Positions 46,482 through 58,642 of a stretch of 64,000 bases of DNA are shown here, in pieces (the stretch's first letter is position 1; each line of letters starts with the position of its first letter). Location: contig JAMXBD010004241.1 of assembly GCA_024138025.1 (NCBI GenBank), positions 1 through 64,000 of the forward strand, written 5' to 3'. The position numbers were made by a program, and so were the translations under genes. Below the pieces are notes generated by a model. The model was not told where the DNA came from. It saw only the letters and a program-made list of their open reading frames with translations, and did no database searches. The stretch comes from Combretum micranthum (taxonomy: Eukaryota; Streptophyta; Magnoliopsida; Myrtales; Combretaceae).

Positions 46482-47911
46482 TTTTTCTTTTTGTGGCGTG
46501 GTATCATCGTGATTTAACCAGTAGTCTCTGAGCATAAACTATAAAGCATATACTATGTAGATAATCTCAAAAAAAGTGTTAATAATGGGATTAGAACTCA
46601 AAAACCTTTTAGTGTTGGAAGAATCTTGTTTCTTCACATATCATTTTTTTTTTCTCTTACATGGCTTATTTAACAAATAAATAGTGATAATTTAACTACT
46701 TGCCATTTTTCATTTTGCATATAAATGATCTCGTGTGATCTACTTTGTAAAAAGGTTGCTCTTAAAAATGGTTGGACGATTTTGATGGATACATTTCATA
46801 TTCAAGGCGATTAAGTTTTAATGGAAAATTAATATTAATAAAAATTTTGGAAAGAACAATACAATTCTACCTTTAAAAAAAAATTAATTTTTTTGCCTGT
46901 GCTTATGTTGGGATTGCGACTGATCTTGTGTAACCAAATAAAAATCTAAATCTACTTGAAATATTCAACTTGTCAAAATTTAGGAGTCTGTTGTTTAGCT
47001 TTTTTTGTAGATACAGACTTTTTTTCAAATTTTTTCTAACAAATTATTTATCAAGAAATAGATATAGATAAAAAAAGTTCATAGTCTCATCAAAAAGATT
47101 AAATATAGATAAATATAATGCAAATCGATATATTTACACATATCATTTGAAAAAAGATACAGATATATATGAAAAAAAACCATCCAAACAACCCTGAATA
47201 GTCATCCATTTTCTATCCGAACACTATCCATCATAATCACGTAGATATTATCATTTATGGAAATTTAAAATGTCCGTGATTTGAAAAAATAAAATAAGGC
47301 GCTAATTTATATGCCATGTATATGAGGATAATGTGGTATGTTAGTAAAAAAGGATTTTGTCATAGTGAGGTAGTTAACTATTTATAATTATCTGTTGCGT
47401 AATGCAGCACACCGAACATTACACTTAATATCTTACTTCTAATAAATCTTTTCTTCCGGAGTTCTGATTTCCATCCAAATTTATCTTGATCCTATTGAAA
47501 CATTGACTCACTGAAATCAAAATTTACATGTTTATTAATACTTATTTAAGTACAACGGAGGTGAATTCGGGAGGTAAACAATTCCAACTTTGCAAATGAT
47601 AAAATGACTTGATTTAACTATAAAATTACCCATATAATATATATATATATATAAGCTAATTTCCAATTGAATTTATGTACCATATCGAGGGCGATAAGGT
47701 TCATCAATCGATGAAAAGTCACATTATGCAATCATTTTTATGTTTTACCTCCATCTTCTGCTCAATTTTGGCATAGTGCTACTGGAAACAATTTCAACAT
47801 CATTGATTGAATGATACTATTGATGATGGCAATTGCAGGTGCCAATTTCAATTTTGCTATGGATGTGGAAGTGAGTGGAGTGGTGATCATAGTGGTTGTG
47901 CTAGAGACTAA
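45601..47911 (+). pseudogene. RBR-type (RING1-IBR-RING2) E3 ubiquitin ligase, frameshifted
   Basis: Would transfer ubiquitin from an E2 to substrate through a RING2 cysteine. Exon 1 is 45601-46325 and exon 2 is 47839-47911 (stop TAA 47909-47911), with a GT-AG intron of 1,513 bp. The ATG at 45601 opens a Ser/Asp/Glu-rich leader. RING1 has all eight ligands: C55, C58, C74, H76, C79, C82, C100, C105. IBR text (CPFKDCSAML, ECECPH) and RING2 (RCPSCKFYVERTDGCPHIVCR in exon 1, CQFQFCYGCGSEWSGDHSGC in exon 2) follow, but in shifted frames. Single-base losses are inferred near 46029-46032 (T run), 46124 and 46243. With these counted, the product would be about 266 residues. Intact splice sites and ligands suggest recent decay or sequence error. 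It is the only host-type gene in the window. Confidence 0.8.
46326..47838 (+). other. Intron of the RBR gene
   Basis: Donor ag/gttagtatg at 46326 and acceptor ttgcag/gtgcc at 47838; the arginine codon ag-g is split by it. It contains a (ta)12 plus T-run at about 46449-46486 and a (ta) tract near 47638-47653. No coding sequence seen. Confidence 0.8.
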
Positions 47912-48412
47912 TCAGCAAACATTGCGATGAAGAACTTCAGCAGTATATGCTTGGTTTATATGGCATGATCTTTAAGCCATTATGTTTTTCTTTTTCTTTC
48001 TAGCTGCCACTAATATTAATATTGGAAATGTTAGAGTGCATTGGCAATAGTTAAGAAAATGTACAAAGAAACTTACTAAGTCTTTATGCATTGTCTTTTC
48101 CGTATAATATGCATTTAATGTGGGGAAGCATGTAAAGTTTCATGGGCAAGGAGCTTTGGTGTTGCATGAAGATGGATCCTCTAAAGTCACTTTGTCTAAA
48201 GTTCTCTTAAATTATAAATCAATGGTTCAGAATTCAGATTGTCTGGATTGGTGAAGTATCATGTGACATTATTATGACTTTAGCATTTATTTTGGGGGGG
48301 TTATCTCAACTAATGATTATACATATATGACAACATCTAAATAACCAATTTGACAAATATTATGTTGAAAGGATTCTTGGTTGCAAAGTGTAGAGCCTTG
48401 TTTTATTGTTTA
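47912..48412 (+). other. Downstream region of the RBR gene
   Basis: No further coding text. Probable 3' untranslated sequence followed by spacer; no defined polyadenylation site can be assigned. Confidence 0.4.
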
Positions 48413-48701
48413 GCATGAATATCATAAATGGTATAAACTTTGATAAAATATGCAATTAAATACCTAAACATTGAAAGTAATCTATTTAGTTGATTAATTT
48501 AGTACCTAGAAAACTTTGAAATTGATCGATCTAGTACATGGAAAAACTTGATGAAGATATAGTTGAAATACACAAAACGTTTCTTTAGGTACCAAATGGA
48601 TCAATCTCAAAGTTCAAATACTAAATTGATCAATTTCAAAGTTTAAATGCCTAGCTACATATTTTTTCAAAATTCAAGTATTATTTGTGTCATTAACCCT
48701 C
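48413..48701. mobile_element. Long-TIR MITE (289 bp), Mutator-like
   Basis: The arms, over about 110 bp each, are inverted relatives: ataaatggtataaac...aatatgcaattaaatacc on the left, acaaataatacttgaa...aatatgtagctaggcattt read in reverse from the right. ttgttta is repeated at 48406-48412 and 48702-48708. No frame. The long TIRs suggest a MULE-derived MITE. Confidence 0.65.
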
Positions 48702-49612
48702 TTGTTTAATATTAGTGTCACACGATGGTAATTCGACACATTTACCTTCGGGAATATTAACTTGATCGTGAGATCCATATGGCTTGAAGCTATGCTACAT
48801 AGGTAGCTGGAAAAGTGTCTGATGAACCAACATTCAATTTTAAAATATCATCTAATTAATCGGATCTATGACACTAGAAAATGCTATTGTATTTTGGATT
48901 ATATATCTATATATGTTTTCTATGATAATAATGGAAAGTGTTGCATATGAGAGAGAGAAGATAGAGGAATAAGCCAACATGTTTAAGAGATTATGATACA
49001 GCATGATGGTAGATTATATAACAGATTCTTTCTATTAAACTCTACGTAGTTAGATCTATGTAATCACAACTAGATCTAGTAAACAATAACTACACCTTGA
49101 GGCAGTATTTTTGAAAAAAAAATGTATAAATAATGGTAAAAATTGAAGGGATCTATCCAGAACCCGAGAAATCAAGGTATCCTTGCATTTAGAACCTAAC
49201 CAAATTGAATCTAGCTACTGCCATTATCTTTTTGTTCTTAACCTTGCACCTAACATTCATAGCAAGAAGAATTAGTAAACCCAAGAGATAGTAGTAAAGA
49301 GGAAGAGAAATAATAGAGACAAAAGAGACTAACCTGCGAAAGGGTGAGGAGAGTGAATGCATTTGGCTATTATATTTTGATCTTGAGTGTTCTATTATGA
49401 TTAGGCCATATAAGTCAAGTCACATGTAAAAACATACTAGTGGGTTGGGTTTACTCTTATAAGCTTAATTTTTTTTTTTTTTTTTTTTTGTGCTCTTATC
49501 GCATGATAGGCACTCTATACAAAATTGGTTAGTCAAGCTTAGCAATATCTAATATTTAGATATAGGACATGTTAAAAGCAACCTTCATAGTTACTCAAGA
49601 TAATTTAGGCAT
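48702..49612. other. Non-coding stretch
   Basis: AT-rich, with a T21 run at 49469-49489 and an atatatctatatat tract near 48900. No recognisable gene. Confidence 0.55.
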
Positions 49613-50240
49613 ATGCTCAATGCAAGAATGGATAAATTGGAATTGAATCAGAATCATGAAGTAGATCATCATGTTAATGAACATAGTAATGATTCATCAA
49701 ATTCAAAGAACAAGTTTACAATTAGATTCTCTACTCAAAGCAATTTTGAAACTCATAAATGTTTAATCTATGATGTGCTGAGATGGATTTTCAATATGGA
49801 GCAATTCTTTACTTTTCATCAAACTAAACATGAGCATAGTACAACAATTGCAATGTTTGATCAGCAATCTTATTTAATATATATATATACGTATATGTAT
49901 ATGTTGCAACTTTGATAGGAATTCAATATAATTTGGGATGCTCAATGCTAGAATGGGTAAATTGGAGTGGAACTAAATCATCGAAATCAACTTCTTTACT
50001 CAAAGGTATTATGCTTGAAACTCCAAAATTTTCTATCTATTACTAAGATGGATCTGTAAAGTAGAGTGCTTTTTTACTTTTCATCAAATTAAACAAGAGC
50101 AAAGTATAGTAATTGCATCACTTGCTATGAAAGAGGTAACATTACAATGTTATTAGTGGATGTATCAAAAATCAACTTCTAAATTCTTGAAGATCTTTTG
50201 TATCAATGACGACAACATGCTTTAGAACATCAACATATAA
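49613..50240 (+). pseudogene. Two adjacent gag scraps of an LTR retroelement
   Basis: The first piece (49613-49870) encodes MLNARMDKLELNQ...DVLRWIFNMEQFFTFHQTKHEHSTTIAMF; the second (about 49938-50230) reads ARMGKLEWN, then LLRWICKVECFFTFHQIKQEQ and IASLAMKEVTLQCY. WIFK.EQFF.FH...E....IA is the capsid core of plant Ty3/gypsy gag. The two pieces are diverged copies of the same region about 325 bp apart, so this is a tandem duplication or two insertions. No pol follows. Confidence 0.6.
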
Positions 50241-50819
50241 AGGTATCTAAGTAATCTTTCTAAAATAGTTCAAACAACTATAATTGCACATTGTCAATAT
50301 TGGTTTGAAGCGATATACTAAATATCTTGTCCATATCCTTACATTTAATTAAGAAAACATAGATACAACTTTACTTTCCAAATTGATTGATATCAACTTT
50401 GCTAAAATTTTACATTATTTTAGGATGACTATATCTAAACTAATTTTACTCTGCTCATAGTTTTCATGGATAAGAGGTTCCATAATTTTCAATTAGTAAG
50501 CTAACCTCATATGAGAGGCTCATACTAGGCCCAATTTATATATAAATATTTTATGAAATATATCTCTTAAACAAGATTTACATGTTCATGAAATAACTAA
50601 ATCATTGATAAATAGAAGTTTCCATCAAATTTTTTACGAAAGTTTATAATGATTTCTTATATAAAACTTGATTAAAAACCCATCTAGTTTAAGTATGTCT
50701 TACAAATATCACCTAAGTGATATATGTTGTTAAATTGATAAACCATGTGTGCTTGGGGTGTGACAATAATATATTAAAATAAAATTAAGAGGACCAATGA
50801 AACCAATATCTGTTTTCCC
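50241..50819. other. Non-coding stretch
   Basis: AT-rich. Decayed retroelement sequence is possible, as it follows the gag scraps, but nothing can be identified. Confidence 0.45.
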
Positions 50820-50828
50820 TATTATTGG

Positions 50829-51134
50829 ATAAATTACACCAAAGGTCCAACATTTGAGGGTAAGTTTATTTGAAGTCTCAACATTTCGAGTAGTAATTCA
50901 AAAGAGGTCCCAACGTTTGCAGAAGTGAGTCAATTGAGGTTTCTATTAACACGTGTTAACATGAGAAATATTTAATTAAAACTTAGAAGACCCAATATGA
51001 TATGACACGTGTCAATAAAGACATCAACTGAGTCATTTCTTCAAATGTTAAGACCTCTTTTGAACCATTCAAAACATGAGATCTCAAATGAACTTACCCC
51101 TAGACGTTGAAATCTTCTGATTTAATTTACCCCT
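50829..51134. mobile_element. Long-TIR MITE (306 bp), Mutator-like, 9-bp TSD
   Basis: Arms of about 110 bp are inverted copies: ggtaagtttatttgaagtctca / ggtaagttcatttgagatctca and caaaagaggtcccaacgttt / caaaagaggtcttaacattt. Flanks are tattattgg (50820-50828) and tattattag (51135-51143), 8 of 9 identical. Non-coding. Confidence 0.75.
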
Positions 51135-51143
51135 TATTATTAG

Positions 51144-52757
51144 GTTTTTTAGATCAAAGAAAACATAGAGGAATACAAAATTGTACGAAATTTATATCAA
51201 GATAACATATAAAATAAATATATATACTATTAGATTATAAGAAAAAATACTTTTTTTCTTATAACACCAATATTGTCTCCTTATACAAATGGAGTTTAAG
51301 TGAAATTTGAAACTCATTATGCATTTTTTGAAAATGTGTTCATCACATAGACTTCAAATGTGGTCTCTCTAGTAGTATCCATACACTCGGAAGAAGGAAG
51401 GATATAATTCTTCTTCTAAGTTACTTAGATTAAATAACAACTCTACTACAGAAGTAAAAGTTCCATAACTAAAACATATATACATATATATTATGTCCTT
51501 TTGGTTAATCCTCAAAATTCCAATAGATTACTATGACACATATTCACAAATGAAAAGAAAACATAAAAAAGTAAAGCATTAAAATATTTAGAGTAGATTA
51601 CAAAAACTTTACTTATGTTTTTGCCTATTTGCAAGTATATGATCTGTGTTAATTTTTTTGATTAATAGGCAATCTAAATTTCATGAAAAAGTGTCAATAT
51701 TATTAAATGTTATTTGACAAATACATGTTAGTGTCTTATTGATCTAAAAAAATTAATTTAATAAAAAATATTACAAAATAGAATTAAATAAATAAATATA
51801 TTAAAATTATTTTTTAAAACCAAAAAATTGAAAAAAAAATTGTAATATGGATTTTTTTTAAGATCGGTAAGATATTGATAGATGTCCTTTTAAAATTATT
51901 AAATAATACTGACACTTTTGAATTAAACTTGGGTCTTCTATTTGTTAAAAAATTAACACAGGTCATGTATTCGCAAATGAGGCAAAACACAAGGAGGATT
52001 TTATAATAACCCAAATATTTACTTAATGTATTTAATGATTGCATATTATTAACCTATGAAATAATGTTTCTATTATAAAAATAATGATTCATTATTTTGG
52101 AATATAATATCCATTAAAATCTCTTGTAAATATTCTATTTCTATTAATTGCCTTACTATGTGCAATCCTCTAGGATTTTATACACAAAGAGAATATCTAT
52201 CTAGACAAAGATCAAGGTAATCATCTTGCAACAATATTGGCCATGTACTGTGATAGATTAGTTGTTACATATGTTCAATCATTTTACTTGTTTCCCTAAG
52301 TAAATTAGACTCAATAAAACTTATCCTAGCCAACAGTTATAGTCCCTATCATTCCAACCAAGCAGCTCTTGCATATCATCTATCTAATCCAAGAGAGTGA
52401 CGGATTATATCTTGAGCCATTACTATCCTCTCCATATTTCATATCATGCTTAATAGCCATATGATTTACAATAAATATTAAGATTATGTTTAACAGCTCT
52501 AGAAACCTATTGACACCCAAGAATGTGGATTATGACCAATTTTGATTCTTTTTCAAGCTTTAATGCTAATCGATGAACAACAACAAATATAAAACATCAA
52601 TAAATATATATAAATAGTGAGGGTTAAGATCACATTGGGATTTTGTGTGAGAGTTCAATCTGCACCCCTTATTTTTACTATCCACACAATGCCTCACTCA
52701 ATGAGAGCTTCACACACTTTCATTCAACACCAAAAAAATCCTCCACTAGAGCTACAC
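51144..52757. other. AT-rich stretch without recognisable gene
   Basis: No frame with family resemblance on either strand; short A and T runs throughout. The last five bases, tacac, would be the left TSD of the LTR starting at 52758. Confidence 0.5.
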
Positions 52758-53345
52758 TTTAAGTCCCAGCTTTCCTCGTAACCAAGCTGGACTTCGAGAA
52801 GCGAATTAGAAACCGAAACCCTAAACCAAAATAATTAGGGTTAGAAAGAGACCTAGAAACCATAAGTCCGGCTTCACCAAGAATAAAACCATAGAAATTT
52901 TGAGAGCAAAATCATCTAGATTGTAATTCTAAAGAATATATCGAAACATAAAAGACCAGTTTTCGAGAAATTATCTGTTTCGAACCCGACCAGGATCCAT
53001 TCCGGAAAACCTGGCCCCGGGACTCAAAATTAGAAAAATATTCCAAAATACTCCTTAAGACCGAAATTTAATAAGGAATTCAAAAATATATTTATTATAA
53101 TTTTTAGGTTTATAAAAATTATAATTATAGCCTTTATCGTATTTTCTTTACTAACTGGTAATTTAATTGTCTAATCTACTATTCATAAGTATAAGCCCAT
53201 ACCTTACTTACACTCACAAGCCATACCCCTACTCTTACATCCTTACACTTCACTCATTACCATTTTCTTTTCCGATGAAATTATCACATTTTATTACAAA
53301 AAATTAAATTTGAAAAATTACAAAACACTCTCTCTCTTCCTGGCG
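52758..53345. mobile_element. Family A LTR (subtype A2, inverted), first part
   Basis: Begins tttaagtccc, a decayed form of TGTAAACCCC, and matches the reverse complement of the 3' parts of the 25728 and 53346 copies (gaaaccctaaacc, ccccgggac, ctactattcata, ctctctctcttcc). It is interrupted at 53345 by a plus-oriented family member and resumes at 56728. Confidence 0.75.
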
Positions 53346-53939
53346 TGACATAGGGTATCCTAAACGTAACAATCTGCCACATGCCATATAAGATTCCTGA
53401 ATTACCGCCTTAGTCCTTCGAGAGTCTCATATAGATGTAAGGCGTACATTTACGACATCAGAATACAAGTCCGAATGGAGATAAAAGCTTAACTTGGCAT
53501 ACATTAGCAGTAGGATATAACTCATGAGACATAAATAAATATTACAATTACCAAGGGGCATTTCCCCACAAAAGAATAGTCAATGGCCTTATACAGTCAT
53601 CCAAAGTCTTAAAAGTTTCCTATGGAAGTCTAAACAAAACAATTCCAACTTCTAGGGGAAACTCCTAGCTTCTGTACCTGTACAGCCAGGTCACGCTGCC
53701 TAAGCCACAAATGGGGTAGCTGCAAAAGGAAGGAACTATAGGGATGTAAGCTAACTAGCTTAGTCAGTGAAATCTTCCACAATAACATTCATGTCACAAC
53801 AATTCAACCAAGTGATTAAGCAAGCAAGTGAATGTATCAAACACATGAGTTCAACATACATATGACCAGCCGGAAATCATATGTGGATGGACTTGCGCCC
53901 TTCATCCCGGGTTAGCAGATTAACGAATACTGAGGTACT

Positions 53940-54080
53940 AACTTTATGCCGTTTTTGGTTCACGATTAACCTACAATTATTTAGTTTCTGGATCACGAGT
54001 AACCTACAATTTGATATCGTTTATGGATCACGATTAACCTACAAATTTGATATCGTTTATGGATCACTATTAACCTACCA
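53940..54080. repeat. Minisatellite of about 35-39 bp, four copies
   Basis: Repeats of (t)ggatcacgattaacctacaa with a tttgatatcgttta linker; diverged units of the array also seen in the 25728 copy and at 63690-63850. Confidence 0.8.
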
Positions 54081-56152
54081 ATGCTAATGCTCCTTCCCAT
54101 TATGATTTGCATATGTCAAATTTGGCATTAGTCCGTATAGTTGATTAAGTCGTTTTAGTTAGGCGATCAAATAATTTCTCAAATAATCCATCATAACTAA
54201 CTATACAACCAGAATTTATCACCCGGTTTCGATATTCTTATTTTGAGTTCTCACATCATCATCAACATACAATTTCCCATTATTCCCCATCATACATATT
54301 CAATTCATTTGGCCTACATTCTAGTGCACTAATTATCAAGCACATACAATATCGGGAAGAGAAACTTACTCCGCCATAGGTTCGCCTTTCTTTTAGCAAT
54401 AATAATTCGAAGGTAAGGATTCAACGTCCTCGGGTTTACCTATTCACATAAGAAATACCCTAATAAGTATTCTACCATCTAAGGATACTAAAACTCTAAG
54501 AAAACTTAGTGAAATCGAAATTCGCGTCATTTTCTAAGTCCCGATTTAAAATGGCCATAACTTGGTCGTTTTAAGTCGGAATTTCGCAAATTTTATATCG
54601 ATTTATATCTACTTCAGAAAATATTTCTAAATATGAAGTTTGAATCAAGTTTTGAAAATATCTAAGCCTCAGAAATGGAGAATCAGATCTGTACAGCGGT
54701 TATGTTGATTCTGAAAATGCGGTTTTCATGAATGCACTTGAGATTCCTAAGTACAAAATGAAACTAAATGGCATGGTAATGATTTTCCCTATCATGAATG
54801 TCATGATATGAACTCTAAAGTGCCTAAGTTCTCATAAAATTTTAGATTTAAAGAATTTAAATAACCTTTTCATAAGGAAACCACTCCATGCCATTACTTA
54901 ACTAGTAATTTTTACTACACTTGGTCACACTCAATTATTCTAAGGATTTTTCTTAGAAAAACTCTATTTTCTTTAAAGAAAATTTGACTCTTATATTACT
55001 ATATCCTAAGTCCTTCATTTCTCTAGTTAAATCTTCATTTTTAGAATTTTAAGTGAGTCTTACTCTAGGGTGGTTCCAACAATCCGATTTTTGCAAAAAT
55101 TTATTTCCAAGTGGATTCTTTTAGGAAAAATGTATTTTATACTTAGAACTTTAAGTATTTATTTTACCTATACCGTAAGGACTTAATTTATTTAGAAAAT
55201 ATCATTTTTGAAGTTGGAAAACTAGTGTTTTCTAACCATCTATCCATTATTACGAATTTTACTTACAAGACTTTCTACTAAAAACTTCTTTTAGACTTCA
55301 CCCTTGTTTTAAATATTTCCTTTGGGTAAAAACTCATTTAAACTCATGAAAAATATCATCAAACATTATCTATCACCTATAGCCTTCATTTTTCTTGTAA
55401 AATACATGTTTAGAAGTTGGTAAAAAGGTTTTTAACCTAGGTTTCTCAAGTCATCCGAATTTGCACTAGCTCATATCTTGAAAAGTGTTTTCCTTTTTGA
55501 CTTTATTAACTCATCTATCCATAGATCTATATACTAGCAAGTTGATTTACTAAGGACAAAAGCATTGAAGACCATTAATGCACATAAACTTAAAATAATG
55601 ATGAGATATAAAATGTCTACATGAATATGAGTGATAAATATGGTAGATCTACTATATCAAGTGCTTAAATACATTTTGAAAACATAAAAACCACATTTTT
55701 ATAAAAGATCTTTGGTTCAAAACACTTCTTTTAAATGATCATAAAGCTTATGGCATGAAAGCTCCTTCAAAAGCAAGATCCACTTTGTGATGATTCGGTA
55801 TTCTTGTTTTGATATTTCCTTATCCCTAGCAAGAGATCATGGGGACATTTAGTTGGAAATATCCAAGAATAACCTAGCCATTACAAGGATCTATGAGTAA
55901 ATGGAGTAGAAGTTCATTCACTTAGAGTAAAATAGGAGATAAAGAAAAGAAAACAAGTTGTGTGTGTGTGTGTGAACTACATAGCTCACGGCAAAGAGGG
56001 GTGAGAGGGAGAGAAAATGAGAGAGTTTCACCTTTGTAAAACTTTGAAAAGTGAAGAATGAAGTGAGAGAAAGAAAGTGTAGCTTATATATAAATTGAAA
56101 TTAGGTTAAATGGAATAAAACAAATTAAAAAATTGCAAAAATGGAACTTGAA

Positions 56153-56177
56153 GGGGGGGGGGGGGGGGGGGGGGGGG
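56153..56177. repeat. Poly(G) tract, 25 bases
   Basis: Uninterrupted G25 in otherwise AT-rich LTR. Homologous copies have short gggg runs at this place (for example 28530-28540). Confidence 0.9.
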
Positions 56178-56727
56178 AGGATAAATTGTATTAATAATCA
56201 AGAGACAAAAAGTCTTTGGAAAAGGAAGTGATTGAGTGATGGTAAGGTTGCAAGTATAGGGTGTACAAATGAGTAGTCATAGGTTGTACTTGTGAATAGT
56301 AATGAATAGTATCAAGACAACTTAATTACCAGTAGTAAGAAAAATACGAATAAGAAGGCTAACTGAATTTTTTCATAAGCCGAAAAATTATGAAATTTAT
56401 ATTTTTGAAATCCTTATTTTATTTCGATTCAAATGAGTATTCACAAGTAAAATTTTGAAATTCTAGTTTCGGGGCACGTTTTTCTAAAATGGATCTCAGG
56501 ATGAGCCGGAATTGAAATTTTCTTAAAATATGATCTTTCTTGGTTTGAAATATAATCAAGAACTATATTCAAAATTAAATTTTCTTATAAAAGTTTCTTA
56601 ATTGGAAACCGAGGAAAAGCTGGATTTAGGGTTCCTAGTTCTCACTCCAGTCCTAACCTATTCCGGTTTAGGGTTTTGGTTTCCGGTTCTTGAGTTAGCT
56701 TGGTTACCAGAAAAACCGGGGTTTACA

Positions 56728-58642
56728 GCACACCCCCTCTCATTTCCCTCTCATTTGTCCTATTTTTCTTCTTTTATTTAATCATACAAAACCTAATCCA
56801 ATTCCCTATATAAACTCCTTTATGCCATCTCCATTTCATTTCTTTCTTTCTTCATTTTCACTTTTGGAAAATATTATAAAACACTCTCCCTCTCTCCCTC
56901 TCTTTGCCGTGACACCCCCACCCCATTACACACTCACACACATTTTTTTTTCTTCAACTTCTCTTGCTTACAAAACTTAATAGGTATAGATCTAAACTTT
57001 ATCACCACAAAAACGTGTAATAGCAAGATTATTCATGTGTGGATTCATAAAAGTCCCCATAAGCTTCATACTAGGGATACGAAACTACTATAACATGATG
57101 ATCAAGTCATCACAAGTTGTGAATCTTATGTTTAAAGCTCATATTTTTGTCATAATCATAATGTATGTTCATATAGTGATGATTTCATGTTGAAATCTTG
57201 CTACCACTTATTATCATGGTAGTATACTTCATTCATGCATCTCACATGATCATTACACTTAGATCTAGCTTTAAACATCTATTCTTTTACATGATATTGG
57301 AGATCTCATGCAATTATTATGTTTAAGATGAATAAATGCTCATAAAGATCTTTGTCTTATGTAAATGAATGTTTTGTTATTTCTAAAAGTTAGGATATTT
57401 ATGAAGATGAGTCAAAAAGCTCAAGAACAAATTTTGTTTCTTCAAAACAAGATTTTGTAAATTTGGATGAAAAAAGGGTTGTTTTTTTAAAACATATTTT
57501 TCAACTCCAAAACATGAAATTTATGTGAAAAATGAAGAACTTATGGAATAGATACCAATAAGATGATTTTAATGAGTTAATGGTAGATATACTAAGAAAA
57601 ATTGTCCAACAAGAAATATTTACAAAATAGAAAATTTGGATCTTAGGATAGTTACATGAAATTCGTAACTAGGAAAAGAGGATATGTAAACACCTATTTT
57701 TCAAACTCAAAATGGAAGTTTTATTAAGGAAATGAAGTCCTTAGAGGATAGGAATAATGGAGCCTTGAATTTTAAAGTATCAAATAAGTTTTTCTTAAAG
57801 AAATCACTTAAAAAACCATTTTTACAAAATTCAGATCTAGGAATAGCCAATATTCAAACATTATTTACAAAGTGAAAAATGAGGATTTTGTTGAAAAATG
57901 AATACCTTAAGGAATAGATATGGTAAATACTTAATTTTAGAAAGGATAAATAAATTTTATTAAAGAAAATCTCTAAAACAAGTGTGAATTGTCAAGAATA
58001 CAAAATTAGTTTTGCTAAGTTAGGTATTCATGGCATCTTGAAGAGTAGAAGCTTTCTAAAAATGTTCTCTCATAGAATATCATCACGAACATACATATAG
58101 GAAGCTCGTAACATATCATTCATGATAGTGATTTGTTAATTTGACATGCATATTTGGCATGGATAGTAGAAACATTATAATTCTTCATAAAAACAATTTC
58201 GAAAATGGATGTTTGGCTACCGAACAGAAATGATATGAACTTTTCGAGACTTAAAAGTTTTCAAAATTGAGATATTATATTAGAATTAGATAGATCTTTC
58301 AAATTAGATAGGAATCAATATATAATTTGCGAAATTCCGAGTTAAAATGATCAAGTTATAGCCGTTTTAAGTTGAAATTTCCATTAATGACGCGAAGTAC
58401 GAACTTAATAGTTTTTATGAAATAAAATGGATTAGATATGAGTTGAAATACTCATTTGATTATTTCTTTCATCTAGGTGACTTGGATCCCGAGGATTCAT
58501 TACCAGTGAATTATTATTACTAAGAGATCGGCAACCAATGGTCGAGTGAGTATTACTTCGTAATTTCATTTCTTGATTGTTTTGTAGTGATTAGTTGCAC
58601 TAGATATGAGGCAAAAGCTAAAAATGGAATTGCATGATGGAA
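56728..58642. mobile_element. Family A LTR (subtype A2, inverted), second part
   Basis: Resumes cacaccccctctcatttcc, collinear with the reverse complement of 28290-28560 and following. It includes a TATA-like element, the pyrimidine-rich leader zone, gccgtgacac, degenerate repeats (57400-58000) and the conserved block in reverse at 58255-58380. It is interrupted at 58642 by the family B LTR; tggaa (58638-58642) is the duplicated target. Confidence 0.88.
56807..56814 (+). promoter_or_regulatory. TATA-like box in inverted family A LTR
   Basis: TATATAAA preceded by ccc and followed by actcc and a long C/T-rich stretch. The corresponding minus-strand site in the 25728 copy is ttatataagctcc. It suggests the true sense of the LTR but is not proof. 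Confidence 0.35.

Larger units (their letters stand above)
53346..56727. mobile_element. Family A LTR, subtype A2 (3,382 bp), damaged left end
   Basis: Starts TGACATAGGGTATCC where relatives have TGTCACGCCCCATAGGGGTA, so about nine terminal bases are missing. It ends CCGGGGTTTACA at 56727. No TSD is visible (tggcg before, gcaca after). Directly before it stands ggcgtgaca, the exact inverse of the family's first nine bases. It contains a minisatellite (53940-54080), the conserved block at about 54547, three degenerate repeat units and a G25 run at 56153. Confidence 0.85.

Noticed and set aside
49613..49915. Host gene of 100 residues
   Set aside because: Text matches retroelement gag capsid core and is truncated, with a diverged second copy next to it.
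48413..51134. Hairpins as microRNA precursors
   Set aside because: Arms of about 110 bp with flanking duplications fit MITEs; no support for a discrete mature RNA.
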